In this document: one piece after another, positions 1 through 6,472 of the stretch
Layout of the letters: the number at the start of each line of letters is the position of its first letter
How positions within the stretch are numbered: the first letter of the stretch is position 1
Source: Candidatus Aenigmatarchaeota archaeon
Lineage (GTDB): Archaea; Aenigmatarchaeota; Aenigmatarchaeia; QMZP01
Length of the DNA stretch: 22,216 nt
Assembly: GCA_016202725.1 (NCBI GenBank)
Contig: JACQOD010000098.1
Span: 1-22,216, forward strand
Reading direction: 5' to 3'
Program-made: the position numbers and the translations under genes
Notes under the pieces: generated by a model
Told to the model about the DNA's origin: nothing
What the model saw: the letters and a program-made list of their open reading frames with translations, nothing else
The model's database searches: none

Positions 1-11
1 ATATCTATACT

Positions 12-1289
12 ATGCAACTGGTGGAGCGGCTGGCGCTGCACAACCCGTGGTGGGAGGGGAGGGGAGTAGAAGCGGTCGCCGGCCTGGAAAAGCGGGACGC
101 CTATGGCCTCGTCTGGGACCACCTGCAGGCAAAGCAGATCATCTCCGTGACGGGCCTCAGGCGGGTGGGAAAAACGGTTCTCGCACGGCAGCTGATTGCA
201 GGCCTGCTCGCCTCGGGCGTTGAGGCCCGCAGCATCCTCTACTTCTCCTTTGACGAGCTCCTGGCGAAAGACCCGGACATCATCGAGGACGTGCTCAGGG
301 CGTACGAAAGCACGATCCTCAAGGGCGAGCTCAGGGACGTCTACGTGTTCTTCGACGAGATCAACCACGTCCCCCACTGGCAGGTCGTCCTGAAGCGGTT
401 CTATGACCTGGAGCGGGGCATCAAGTTCGTGGTGACCGGTTCCTCAGGCATCCGCATTCGGAAGGCGGGAGAGAGCCTTGCCGGCAGGATCATCGAGTGC
501 GAACTGGAGCCGCTCAGTTTCCGGGAGTTCCTCAGGCTCCGCAAGGTCAGCCTGACGGAGCAGCTGGACGCCCATGCCCTCACCCTCCAGAACGAGCTCC
601 CCCGCTACCTCATGATGGGCGGCTTCCCCGAGCTGGTCTCTGAGCCGCGCTTCGACAAGGCCCGGTCCTATGTCGGCAGCGTCGTGGACAAGATCATCCT
701 CGCCGACATTCCCCAGGCGGGGGAGGTCGGCAACCCGGAGATCCTGCGGGAGGTGTTCAGGCTCCTGGCGCGCGCCCCCGGGAGCCTGGTGGAGTACAAG
801 AGCCTGGCATCCGCCCTCAAGGTGTCGTACCAGACCGTCTCCAAGTACATGCACTACCTCGAATCGGCGTACCTGGTGCGGATCGTGCGCAACAGGCGGG
901 GCAGCGCCGTGGCCGCGTCGCGCAAGGCAAAGAAAGCCTACCTCACCACCACGTCCCTCGCCCTGGTCTCGGCGGAGTCAGAGTCGCAGCTGCTTGCCCT
1001 GCTGCCGGCGCTGGCGGAAAACGCGGTCGCGGTCCACCTCCATGCCCAGTATTTCTGGAAGAAGCACCACGAACTGGACTTCCTGACCGAGCAGGGCGCC
1101 GTTGAAGTCAAATTCGCGGAGCACGATGACGCGGGAAAGAACATTGCCGCCGCGGCGAAAAAAGGGGAGAAGCGGCTGATTGTCGTCACGAAGAACAGCG
1201 AGCGGCGGGAGCGGAGGGAAGGATTGGAGGTGACCTGGACCCCCCTCTGGAAGTTCCTGCTCGCAGACCCGGCGGCCATATTCTCATGA
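12..1289 (+). CDS. AAA+ family ATPase with DUF4143-type C-terminal domain
   Basis: 425 aa. A P-loop ATPase of the archaeal/bacterial 'ATPase_AAA plus DUF4143' family, whose cellular role is generally unknown. Visible motifs are Walker A GLRRVGKT (about residues 48-55), Walker B YVFFDE (about 111-116) and a TGSSG sensor-like stretch near 142. The region after about residue 200 reads as the winged-helix plus nuclease-like DUF4143 half, ending with VEVKF near residue 370, the type of acidic/lysine motif found in PD-(D/E)XK-like folds. Length is normal for the family. The ATG at 12 is only 11 nt from the window edge, so its promoter cannot be seen. It is followed by a 132-nt gap and is convergent with the MTA phosphorylase gene. 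Members of this family often move horizontally, but composition here matches the neighbours. The family call is firm; the function is unknown. Confidence 0.88.
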   Translation: MQLVERLALHNPWWEGRGVEAVAGLEKRDAYGLVWDHLQAKQIISVTGLRRVGKTVLARQLIAGLLASGVEARSILYFSFDELLAKDPDIIEDVLRAYESTILKGELRDVYVFFDEINHVPHWQVVLKRFYDLERGIKFVVTGSSGIRIRKAGESLAGRIIECELEPLSFREFLRLRKVSLTEQLDAHALTLQNELPRYLMMGGFPELVSEPRFDKARSYVGSVVDKIILADIPQAGEVGNPEILREVFRLLARAPGSLVEYKSLASALKVSYQTVSKYMHYLESAYLVRIVRNRRGSAVAASRKAKKAYLTTTSLALVSAESESQLLALLPALAENAVAVHLHAQYFWKKHHELDFLTEQGAVEVKFAEHDDAGKNIAAAAKKGEKRLIVVTKNSERRERREGLEVTWTPLWKFLLADPAAIFS

Positions 1290-1421
1290 GCGTCGCAGTG
1301 TCTGCTGTGTACGCGTGCAGCTGGTCAAAACAGGGCTACGATAATCGGTTTAGCTGAAAATAGGCCGGCAACATGAACGCCGTGCTGCGGCATAGAGACC
1401 ATTATGAGCTAGCTGTCACCC

Positions 1422-2207
1422 TCACGCCACGAACGCGTGCTTGAGCGCATCCTTGCACCCGCAGGCCCGCTGGGCCGGGATGCGCGGCAGCGCATACTGG
1501 AGGAGCTTCTTTATTTTTTCCGTGTTGGCATTCATGGTGGCAACCACCTTCTCGATCGAGACCGGTTCCTCCTTCCAGACGTCCCAGTCCGTGACCATGG
1601 CGATGGGGACGTAGCATATTTCAGCTTCCCGGGCCAGCACCGCCTCGGGGACAAGAGTCATCCCGACGACGTGGCCGAACGCCCTGAAGAAGAGGGACTC
1701 CGCCTTGGTGGAAAACCGCGGCCCTTCGATGCACACGTACGTCCCCTGGGTATGGTGGCTGAAGGACAAGGCCTTGGCCACGGCCCCCGCAACCGAGCGG
1801 AGCTCGGGGCAGAACGGCTCTGCCACGGAGATGTGACACACCCTGCCAGACTCGTAGAAGGTCCGCTCCCTCCCGCGGGTGAAGTCGAAGAACTGGTCCG
1901 CGATCACGAAGTCCCCGGGCCTGATCTGCTTCTGCAGGCTCCCCACCGCGCATGGTGAGAGGATCCGCTGGACCCCCAGGCTCTTCAGGGCGAAGATGTT
2001 GGCGCGGTAGTTGATCTGGTGCGGCGCGAGGGCATGCAGCTTCCCGTGGCGCGGCAGGAACGCCAGCTTCCTCCCCTGGAAGGTCCCCAGCGTGATCTCA
2101 TCCGAGGGGTTGCCGAAGGGGGTCTTGATCTCGACCCGCCTGGCGTCCTGCAGCTCCGCCGGGTCGATCGACCCGGTCCCGCCGATGACGGCGATCTCCG
2201 CGTCCAT
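1422..2207 (-). CDS. mtnP: S-methyl-5'-thioadenosine phosphorylase
   Basis: 261 aa. Phosphorolyses methylthioadenosine to adenine and methylthioribose-1-phosphate, salvaging the by-product of polyamine and other SAM-dependent pathways in the cytosol. PNP/MTAP signatures are visible: IGGTG (8-12), LPRHGKLH (51-58), NYRANI (66-71), GSL near 89, IEGPRFST (160-167) and MTDWD-type base site TDWD (206-209). Both Asp207 and Asp209 are kept, as in 6-aminopurine-specific MTAP; PNPs and methylthioinosine phosphorylases carry Asn here. The C-terminus carries a Cys249-Gly-Cys251 pair, matching the CXC motif described for thermophilic archaeal MTAPs. The ATG at 2207 lies about 25 nt downstream of a CTTAAAAAG TATA box, so the mRNA is probably leaderless. 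It is transcribed divergently from the S16 protease operon. Confidence 0.93.
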   Translation of the reverse strand: MDAEIAVIGGTGSIDPAELQDARRVEIKTPFGNPSDEITLGTFQGRKLAFLPRHGKLHALAPHQINYRANIFALKSLGVQRILSPCAVGSLQKQIRPGDFVIADQFFDFTRGRERTFYESGRVCHISVAEPFCPELRSVAGAVAKALSFSHHTQGTYVCIEGPRFSTKAESLFFRAFGHVVGMTLVPEAVLAREAEICYVPIAMVTDWDVWKEEPVSIEKVVATMNANTEKIKKLLQYALPRIPAQRACGCKDALKHAFVA

Positions 2208-2227
2208 GGCCCTCCTTGGCGGTGCGG

Positions 2228-2236
2228 CTTTTTAAG
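2228..2236 (-). promoter_or_regulatory. TATA box for MTA phosphorylase gene
   Basis: On the minus strand this reads CTTAAAAAG, centred 25 nt upstream of the ATG at 2207. The spacing predicts transcription starting at or near the start codon. The identical motif sits at the same distance from PCNA. Confidence 0.7.
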
Positions 2237-2258
2237 GTTGGGTAATGAGCGTGATGCA

Positions 2259-2272
2259 GCGGGCCTGCCCGC
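2259..2272. repeat. Short inverted repeat between divergent promoters
   Basis: GCGGGC-CT-GCCCGC lies in the 118-nt gap between the MTA phosphorylase and S16 protease promoters. It could be a regulator site, but GC-rich inverted repeats of this size also arise by chance. Confidence 0.25.
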
Positions 2273-2296
2273 AGCGCTTGGCAGGACACCACGCGC

Positions 2297-2305
2297 CTTT
2301 AAATC
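2297..2305 (+). promoter_or_regulatory. TATA box for S16 protease operon
   Basis: CTTTAAATC is centred 25 nt before the ATG at 2326. This supports the internal ATG rather than the in-frame ATG at 2245 as the true start. Confidence 0.7.
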
Positions 2306-2325
2306 CTTCCGGAAAAAGGAATAGC

Positions 2326-3078
2326 ATGGACCTGCGGGTGATCGTCGTGGCGGCTGTCCTCGTGCTGGTAGCCTTTGCAGCCGGCGGCCAGTTCAACCCC
2401 CGCGTGATCACGGTCCAAGCTCCCCCCACCCGCATCCTCACCAACCCCTCTCCCTCCACCACCATCTTTGTCCCCGCCGTGGACCAGGACGGCCAGGGGG
2501 TCGTGACTGAAGTGCAGGTGCAGGTCCTCCCGGGGAGCGGGAGGACGCTGGCCTCCATCGAGGACATACTCTTCTTCGTCGACACCCAGGCCTCCATCCG
2601 GACCGCCCGGGAGGTGGCTTCCACCGCCACGGGGTTCGACCTCTCCCTGCATGACCTGGTCTACACGGTCACCGCGAACGCCTCCGCCATCGAGGGCCCC
2701 TCCGCCGGAGCCGCCCTCACCATCGCGACCATCGCCGCCCTCGAGGGCAAGCCCCTCCGCGAGGACGTCATGATCACCGGGACCATCGAGCCGGACGGCA
2801 GCATCGGGCAGGTGGGGGAGGTCGAGCGCAAGGCCATGGCCGCCAAGGCCGCGGGAGCTGCCCTGTTCCTGATCCCGGCAGGGTCGGACATCCCGGAGAT
2901 CTACACCTACGAGCGCCTCCGCACCTGCCAGCCGCTGCAGGGCGTCCAGTTCTGCGAGATTTCCTACGTGCGCACCCCCACCGGCAATCTGGGAATCGAG
3001 GTCCGGGAGGTGGGGACGGTCCAGGAGGCCTTGGCATCCTTCCTGGAGGAACCTCCGGTTGGGGAGGGGCCCGCATGA
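2326..3078 (+). CDS. Membrane-anchored Lon-like (S16) serine protease without ATPase domain
   Basis: 250 aa from the ATG placed by the TATA box at 2297. An N-terminal hydrophobic segment (about residues 4-20) acts as signal or anchor and is followed by a Pro/Thr-rich linker. The protease part shows the Lon catalytic signature: EGPSAGAA with Ser126, and Lys169 in GEVERKAMAA. The 43-residue Ser-Lys spacing equals that of E. coli Lon (Ser679/Lys722). TGTIEPDGSIGQVG between them matches the Lon core. There is no AAA+ module, so this is an ATP-independent, probably extracytoplasmic relative, like the predicted archaeal secreted proteases of COG1750. Two late Cys (201, 210) could form a disulfide. 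It heads an operon and overlaps the next gene by ATGA. Substrate unknown. Confidence 0.85.
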   Translation: MDLRVIVVAAVLVLVAFAAGGQFNPRVITVQAPPTRILTNPSPSTTIFVPAVDQDGQGVVTEVQVQVLPGSGRTLASIEDILFFVDTQASIRTAREVASTATGFDLSLHDLVYTVTANASAIEGPSAGAALTIATIAALEGKPLREDVMITGTIEPDGSIGQVGEVERKAMAAKAAGAALFLIPAGSDIPEIYTYERLRTCQPLQGVQFCEISYVRTPTGNLGIEVREVGTVQEALASFLEEPPVGEGPA

Positions 3079-3707
3079 CCACCCGCCGGAAGCGCCGCAG
3101 GCAGGCGGCACCTGCAGCCCTTCCCGCCCAGCGGCAGCCGAAAGCCGGCGGCGCCCCGGAAGCTCGCGTAACCACCACCGCCCGCCAGGTGGACCAGCGC
3201 TGGGTCGGCATCCTGCTCATCATCATCGTCCTGCTCGCCGCCGCCCTGGCAAACCAGATCCTGGGAGGCTCCCCCCTGCCTGCCATCACCCCCTTCCCTG
3301 GGGGGATAGCCACCGCCCCCCTCTCCACCGAGGGCTACCGGGAGATGGCCGTGGGCGTGAGCCCGGCGATCATCTACCTCCGGGCAGGCTGCACGCAGCT
3401 GGCCATGGTCACCACGGAAGGGCAGACCTACTCCATCCAGAACGGCCTGGACGGCCGCATCGACTTCCGCCCGACGGTCCACGATGTCCTCGTGGACCTG
3501 ATGGACTCCCTGGGCATCGAGGTGCGGATGGCCCGCATCGACGGCGTCCAAGACTCCACCTACTACGCCACCCTCCTGGTCCAGCAGGGCGACCAGCTCC
3601 TGGCTTTGGACACGAAGCCCAGCGACGCCATCGCCGTGGCCGTCCGGACCGGCGCGCCCCTCTGGGTCCGCGACAGCATCGTCGCCACTGGCAAGCAGGT
3701 TTGCTGA
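3075..3707 (+). CDS. Membrane-anchored bifunctional nuclease (BFN/DUF151) domain protein
   Basis: 210 aa. A very basic N-terminus (TRRKRRRQ) is followed by a Pro/Ala linker, one TM helix at about 43-60, then a BFN domain from about residue 85 to 205. The BFN signature is clear: YYATLLVQ (163-170), then LLALDTKPSDAIAVAVR (175-191) and APLWV. BFN proteins have DNase/RNase activity in plants and occur as single-domain proteins in bacteria and archaea. By the positive-inside rule the basic tail is cytoplasmic, which puts the nuclease domain outside the membrane, an unusual location for this family. The ATG overlaps the stop of the S16 protease gene (ATGA), implying translational coupling. The protein ends in Cys210. 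Fold call is good; activity and topology are inferred. Confidence 0.82.
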   Translation: MTTRRKRRRQAAPAALPAQRQPKAGGAPEARVTTTARQVDQRWVGILLIIIVLLAAALANQILGGSPLPAITPFPGGIATAPLSTEGYREMAVGVSPAIIYLRAGCTQLAMVTTEGQTYSIQNGLDGRIDFRPTVHDVLVDLMDSLGIEVRMARIDGVQDSTYYATLLVQQGDQLLALDTKPSDAIAVAVRTGAPLWVRDSIVATGKQVC

Positions 3708-4009
3708 TGCCCATGGACCTTGCCAAGTACCGCAGCCGTGCCGGGCACGAACAGCCGGAGACGGTCGCGCACTGGTATATCGCGGACGCTCCCCGCGCCC
3801 TCTTCGAGGACTCCCCGGAAGGGGAGGCGGCCGGGGTCCGCATCGGTCTTGCAGTGGAGGCGTTCCGCAACCGGCCGTTTGCGGACAGGCTCGCATTCTA
3901 TCGCGTGGTCCAGCGCTACCTTCGCGACCTGGAGCAGCACGGAGGAACCGCCTCCCTTTCGGCGTTCAGGGACCTCGCCGAGCATTTCTACTGCGAGGTG
4001 CTGGGCTGA
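3707..4009 (+). CDS. Conserved-looking small protein of unknown function
   Basis: 100 aa, no recognised family. It reads as a soluble, mostly helical protein with many Arg/Glu/Ala and aromatic residues (for example FADRLAFYRVVQRYLRDLEQ), no TM and no signal. The start is the ATG at 3707, whose A overlaps the TGA of the BFN gene (TGATG); an ATG two codons later is also possible. Its stop overlaps the TatD start in the same TGATG way. The gene is real by context: one-base overlaps on both sides and GC-rich third positions. It probably works with the BFN or TatD proteins, but nothing in its sequence says how. Confidence 0.7.
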   Translation: MPMDLAKYRSRAGHEQPETVAHWYIADAPRALFEDSPEGEAAGVRIGLAVEAFRNRPFADRLAFYRVVQRYLRDLEQHGGTASLSAFRDLAEHFYCEVLG

Positions 4010-4761
4010 TGATCGACATCCACGCCCACCTCTGCTTCCCCGAGTTTGCGGAGGACCGGGAGCAGGTGGTGGCCCAGGCCCGCCGCGAGGTCCAGGGAAT
4101 CCTGGTGTCCTCCTGCACGCTCGCCGAGGGGGAATGCGCGCTCGCCCTTGCCCGCAGGCATCCCGGCTTCCTCTTCCCCTCGCTCGGCTGCCACCCTGTC
4201 CAGGGGGACCATCCCCAGGAAATCGCCTCGCTCATTGCGCGGCACGCCGGCCAGGTGGTCGCCATCGGCGAGGTGGGGCTCGACCACCACTGGGTGAAGG
4301 ACCCCCTCCAGCAGCGGAACCAGGAAGCCATGTTCGGGCAGTTCATCGCCCTCGCCGAGCGCCTGCGCAAGCCCCTGGTGATCCATTCCTGGGACGCGGA
4401 GCAGCGCTGCTTCCAGCTGGTCCGCGACCGGGAGGTGCAGGCGGCCTTCCACTGCTACACGGGCCCGCCCGACCTCGCGGAGGAGATAGCCGCACGCGGC
4501 TTCTTCGTCTCGATCTCCACAAATGTCCTCTTCTCCAAGCGCCTCCGCAAGACCGCGGCGCGCATTCCCCTGGACAGGCTCCTCCTGGAGACCGATTCCC
4601 CCTTCCTGGACCCCGACCGCGCCCGCAGGCGGAACACCCCGGGCAACATCCGCTTGAGCGCCCGGAAGGTCGCCGAGCTCCGGGGCGTCTCGGAAGCGGA
4701 CATCCTAGATGCCGCTGCGAAGAATGCGAAGCGTCTCTTCTCCCTCCAGCTTATGCGGTGA
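4009..4761 (+). CDS. TatD-family metal-dependent hydrolase/nuclease
   Basis: 250 aa, usual length. TatD proteins are TIM-barrel metallo-hydrolases with 3'-5' exonuclease activity in several organisms. Metal ligands are all visible: His5-X-His7 in DIHAH, Glu88 in AIGEVGLDHH, His126 in LVIHSWD, His148 in AFHCY and Asp196 in LLLETDSPF. GCHP at 60-63 and the RRNTPGN stretch at 207-213 are also typical. It is the last gene of the S16-BFN-unknown-TatD operon, starting inside the preceding stop codon. Two nuclease-type proteins and a protease share one transcript. Its last 11 nt overlap the end of the convergent DUF2283-like gene. Confidence 0.92.
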   Translation: MIDIHAHLCFPEFAEDREQVVAQARREVQGILVSSCTLAEGECALALARRHPGFLFPSLGCHPVQGDHPQEIASLIARHAGQVVAIGEVGLDHHWVKDPLQQRNQEAMFGQFIALAERLRKPLVIHSWDAEQRCFQLVRDREVQAAFHCYTGPPDLAEEIAARGFFVSISTNVLFSKRLRKTAARIPLDRLLLETDSPFLDPDRARRRNTPGNIRLSARKVAELRGVSEADILDAAAKNAKRLFSLQLMR

Positions 4762-5109
4762 GGGGCCGTTCAAGCTGCAACTGGACCGGCAGGGTTTCTA
4801 GCGCCTCGCCGCTGCCGAAGGACAGGATGACATAGATCCAGACGAGGGATCCCCGCTGCTGGACCTGTATGCTTCCCGCGGAGGCGCGGGAAAGCTTCTC
4901 CTTCTCGATGCGGTACAGCACATCGGGATTGAGGATCTCCACCGCACACACGCGGAACCGGGCGTCAAGGTTGATGATGATTTTCCCCAGCCGAATGCTT
5001 GCGGCATCTTCCGATCCTCGCGGTAGACGACGAGCGAGTCGGCCTCGGGATCGTACAGGACCTTATAGCGGCTCATGGCACCCTGCTTCTTCGGCTGGAA
5101 GATGTCCAT
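4751..5109 (-). pseudogene. DUF2283-like gene split by a -1 frameshift at GGGAAAA
   Basis: Read from the ATG at 5109, the first frame gives about 43 residues (MSRYKVLYDPEADSLVVYRE is its core) and then turns to nonsense-like Ser/Arg-rich sequence. The frame one base back continues sensibly as IIINLDARFRVCAVEILNPD and runs to a stop at 4751. Joined, they make a 119-aa protein resembling DUF2283 (short beta-rich proteins with 'YDPEADALY ... VEIL' pattern) with a longer C-terminus. The switch point is the run GGGGAAAA (plus 4981-4988), where codons TGG GGA AAA hold the slippery heptamer G GGA AAA. One missing A, a sequencing error, or programmed -1 shifting would each explain it. A TATA-like element lies 27 nt upstream of the ATG. 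It follows PCNA on the same strand. Confidence 0.65.
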
Positions 5110-5130
5110 GCGTTGCTTTGCGTTCTGTGG

Positions 5131-5140
5131 GATAAAAAAC
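5131..5140 (-). promoter_or_regulatory. TATA-like element for the DUF2283-like gene
   Basis: On the minus strand this reads GTTTTTTATC, centred about 27 nt upstream of the ATG at 5109, just before the PCNA stop codon. It supports the longer start over the ATG at 5076. Confidence 0.5.
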
Positions 5141-5145
5141 CGGCA

Positions 5146-5895
5146 TCACTCTTCGCTCACGCGCGGCGCGAGGATGAAGGACAGGCTCATCTTGTCCAGG
5201 CTCTTGAAACTGAGCCTGACAGGGTAATCGGTCCCGAACTCCAGGAGCAGGTGCTTGGACAGCTTCCCGGCCTTGATCATCTTCTTGAGGTAGTCCAGGG
5301 GGTACTGGGACTTCATGGCCTTGGGCACCTTGATCTCCCTGAGGCTGGGCTCGCCCTTCGTCAGGTGCAGCTCCGCCGTGGAGACGTCCCCCTTGGCGCG
5401 CATCTTGAAATCGTGCTCGGTCGCCTCCAGGACGACCGCGTCCCCGATCACATCTGCATCGGCGATGCCCTCCTCCATGATCCCCGTGTCCAACTCCACC
5501 TTGCCTTCGAAGGCCAACTGGTCAACGGGGGGCTTCTCGGTCTTGGTTTCGATGATCGGGATCTCGAACGTCCGCCTCCCGGAGCCTTCCAGGATGAACT
5601 TGAGCTTGTCCCCCTTGCCGTACTCCAGGACCAGCTTGTCCGTGCTCTTCGCCCTTTTCAGGACTGCCGCCACGTTGGCCATGTTCAGGCCCAGCGACAC
5701 GGTCCCCTCCACCTTGTACTCGTCGAAGGCCGAGGACAGGACCTTCAGGTCCACGACAGAAACCATGGCCCTGTCGGGGGTGAGCAGGGAGATGCCGTTG
5801 TGGTCGAAGTGGAAGACGCCCTCGTCGATGATGTCCGCGATGACGGGGAGGGAGTTCTTGAGCAGATCGATGTCCGACAGGACCAAGCGGAACAT
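5146..5895 (-). CDS. pcn: DNA polymerase sliding clamp (PCNA)
   Basis: 249 aa. The ring-shaped clamp that tethers polymerase, ligase, FEN1 and RFC-loaded factors to DNA. The start is set at the ATG giving MFRLVLSDIDLLKNSLPVIA, because PCNAs begin this way and a TATA box lies 27 nt upstream; longer in-frame readings to 5994 have no support. Seen in order: N-terminal clamp fold with GISLLTPDRAMVSVVDL, the interdomain loop near residues 118-133 (IIETKTEKPPVDQL), and the C-terminal domain ending SFILAPRVSEE, equivalent to the partner-binding LAPR tail. Length matches archaeal PCNAs. Its 5' side faces a 203-nt gap and then the OB-fold gene on the same strand, a replication-themed pair. Confidence 0.96.
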   Translation of the reverse strand: MFRLVLSDIDLLKNSLPVIADIIDEGVFHFDHNGISLLTPDRAMVSVVDLKVLSSAFDEYKVEGTVSLGLNMANVAAVLKRAKSTDKLVLEYGKGDKLKFILEGSGRRTFEIPIIETKTEKPPVDQLAFEGKVELDTGIMEEGIADADVIGDAVVLEATEHDFKMRAKGDVSTAELHLTKGEPSLREIKVPKAMKSQYPLDYLKKMIKAGKLSKHLLLEFGTDYPVRLSFKSLDKMSLSFILAPRVSEE

Positions 5896-5917
5896 ATACC
5901 ACCCCTTTGGTTCACAC

Positions 5918-5926
5918 CTTTTTAAG
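5918..5926 (-). promoter_or_regulatory. TATA box for PCNA gene
   Basis: The minus strand reads CTTAAAAAG, identical to the MTA phosphorylase TATA box and centred 27 nt upstream of the ATG at 5895. A leaderless PCNA mRNA is expected. Confidence 0.72.
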
Positions 5927-6098
5927 CTTTCCCGGGCCAGTCCACCGTCAGTGACGGACATGATCGTCACCTTTCCTGGAAGCTCCCCTTGCACTCATGG
6001 CCTGGCAGGGGGTTCGATCATTCGTTCACGGACGTTGGGGGGCAGAGCTATCGATTGGGAAAGGGGAGCATGCAGGGCCTGCCCCCGGACCGACCGCC

Positions 6099-6419
6099 TC
6101 ACCGACCCTTCAGGGCGCGGACCTTCTTCCGAAGATCAAGATCCAGCGCGGCCATGGACTGGACGAACTCCCCCTGGAGCTCGGCCCCCTTCTCGAGGGG
6201 GACGACCCTTCCAAACACGCGCACCAGCTGGTTCACCTCCACGGGGAAGGGCCCCTCCCCGTTCACCGTGATCTTCCCGGTCCCGTCGTCCACGATGATG
6301 CTGGTCCCCTCGGGGCTCCTGTCAATGACCGTGCCCAGCACCCGGATGCGGATGTCCTCGGGCTGGATGCCCGCGATGTCGCGCTCGACCGCGGGCAGGC
6401 GTCGCTGGTCGTCTGCCAT
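6099..6419 (-). CDS. Small OB-fold nucleic-acid-binding protein, RPA-like
   Basis: 106 aa. Residues about 20-80 read as an OB fold: IRIRVLGTVIDRSPEGTSII, DDGTGKITVNG, then VNQLVRVFGRVVPLEKG. The 'VDDGTGKI' turn is characteristic of RPA32/Rpa14-like and related ssDNA- or RNA-binding subunits. The C-terminal 25 residues are a charged helix (DLDLRKKVRALKGR) that could mediate assembly. It is too short for a full RPA and may be a partner subunit. The ATG at 6419 sits 53 nt from the aspRS start on the other strand; both probably use the AT-rich element at 6441-6450. PCNA lies downstream on the same strand, fitting a replication/repair role. Confidence 0.72.
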   Translation of the reverse strand: MADDQRRLPAVERDIAGIQPEDIRIRVLGTVIDRSPEGTSIIVDDGTGKITVNGEGPFPVEVNQLVRVFGRVVPLEKGAELQGEFVQSMAALDLDLRKKVRALKGR

Positions 6420-6440
6420 ATCCCCTTTTTAAGGGTGAGC

Positions 6441-6450
6441 ATTAAATATC
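6441..6450. promoter_or_regulatory. Shared TATA element for divergent OB-fold and aspRS genes
   Basis: ATTAAATATC lies almost midway in the 53-nt gap. Its centre is about 26 nt from the minus-strand ATG at 6419 and 27 nt from the plus-strand ATG at 6473, so one element could serve both leaderless transcripts. A second TATA-like motif, CTTTTTAAG at 6425-6433, is too close to the minus start and would give aspRS a short leader. Confidence 0.55.
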
Positions 6451-6472
6451 TTTTGCCCCCCGGGAGAGCAGC

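Noticed and set aside
1290..1421. Small gene or terminator hairpin between the ATPase and MTA phosphorylase genes
   Set aside because: No frame, stable hairpin or T-run stands out in this 132-nt convergent gap.
2245..2325. Longer start for the S16 protease
   Set aside because: The TATA box at 2297-2305 lies downstream of that ATG and the extra residues would spoil the N-terminal hydrophobic anchor.
5896..5994. N-terminal extension of PCNA
   Set aside because: PCNA proteins start at MFRLVLS-type sequence, and the TATA box at 5918-5926 lies inside the supposed extension.
6010..6030. tRNA T-arm-like GGGTTCGATC
   Set aside because: No matching acceptor, D or anticodon stems around it. No tRNA or rRNA gene was found in the window.
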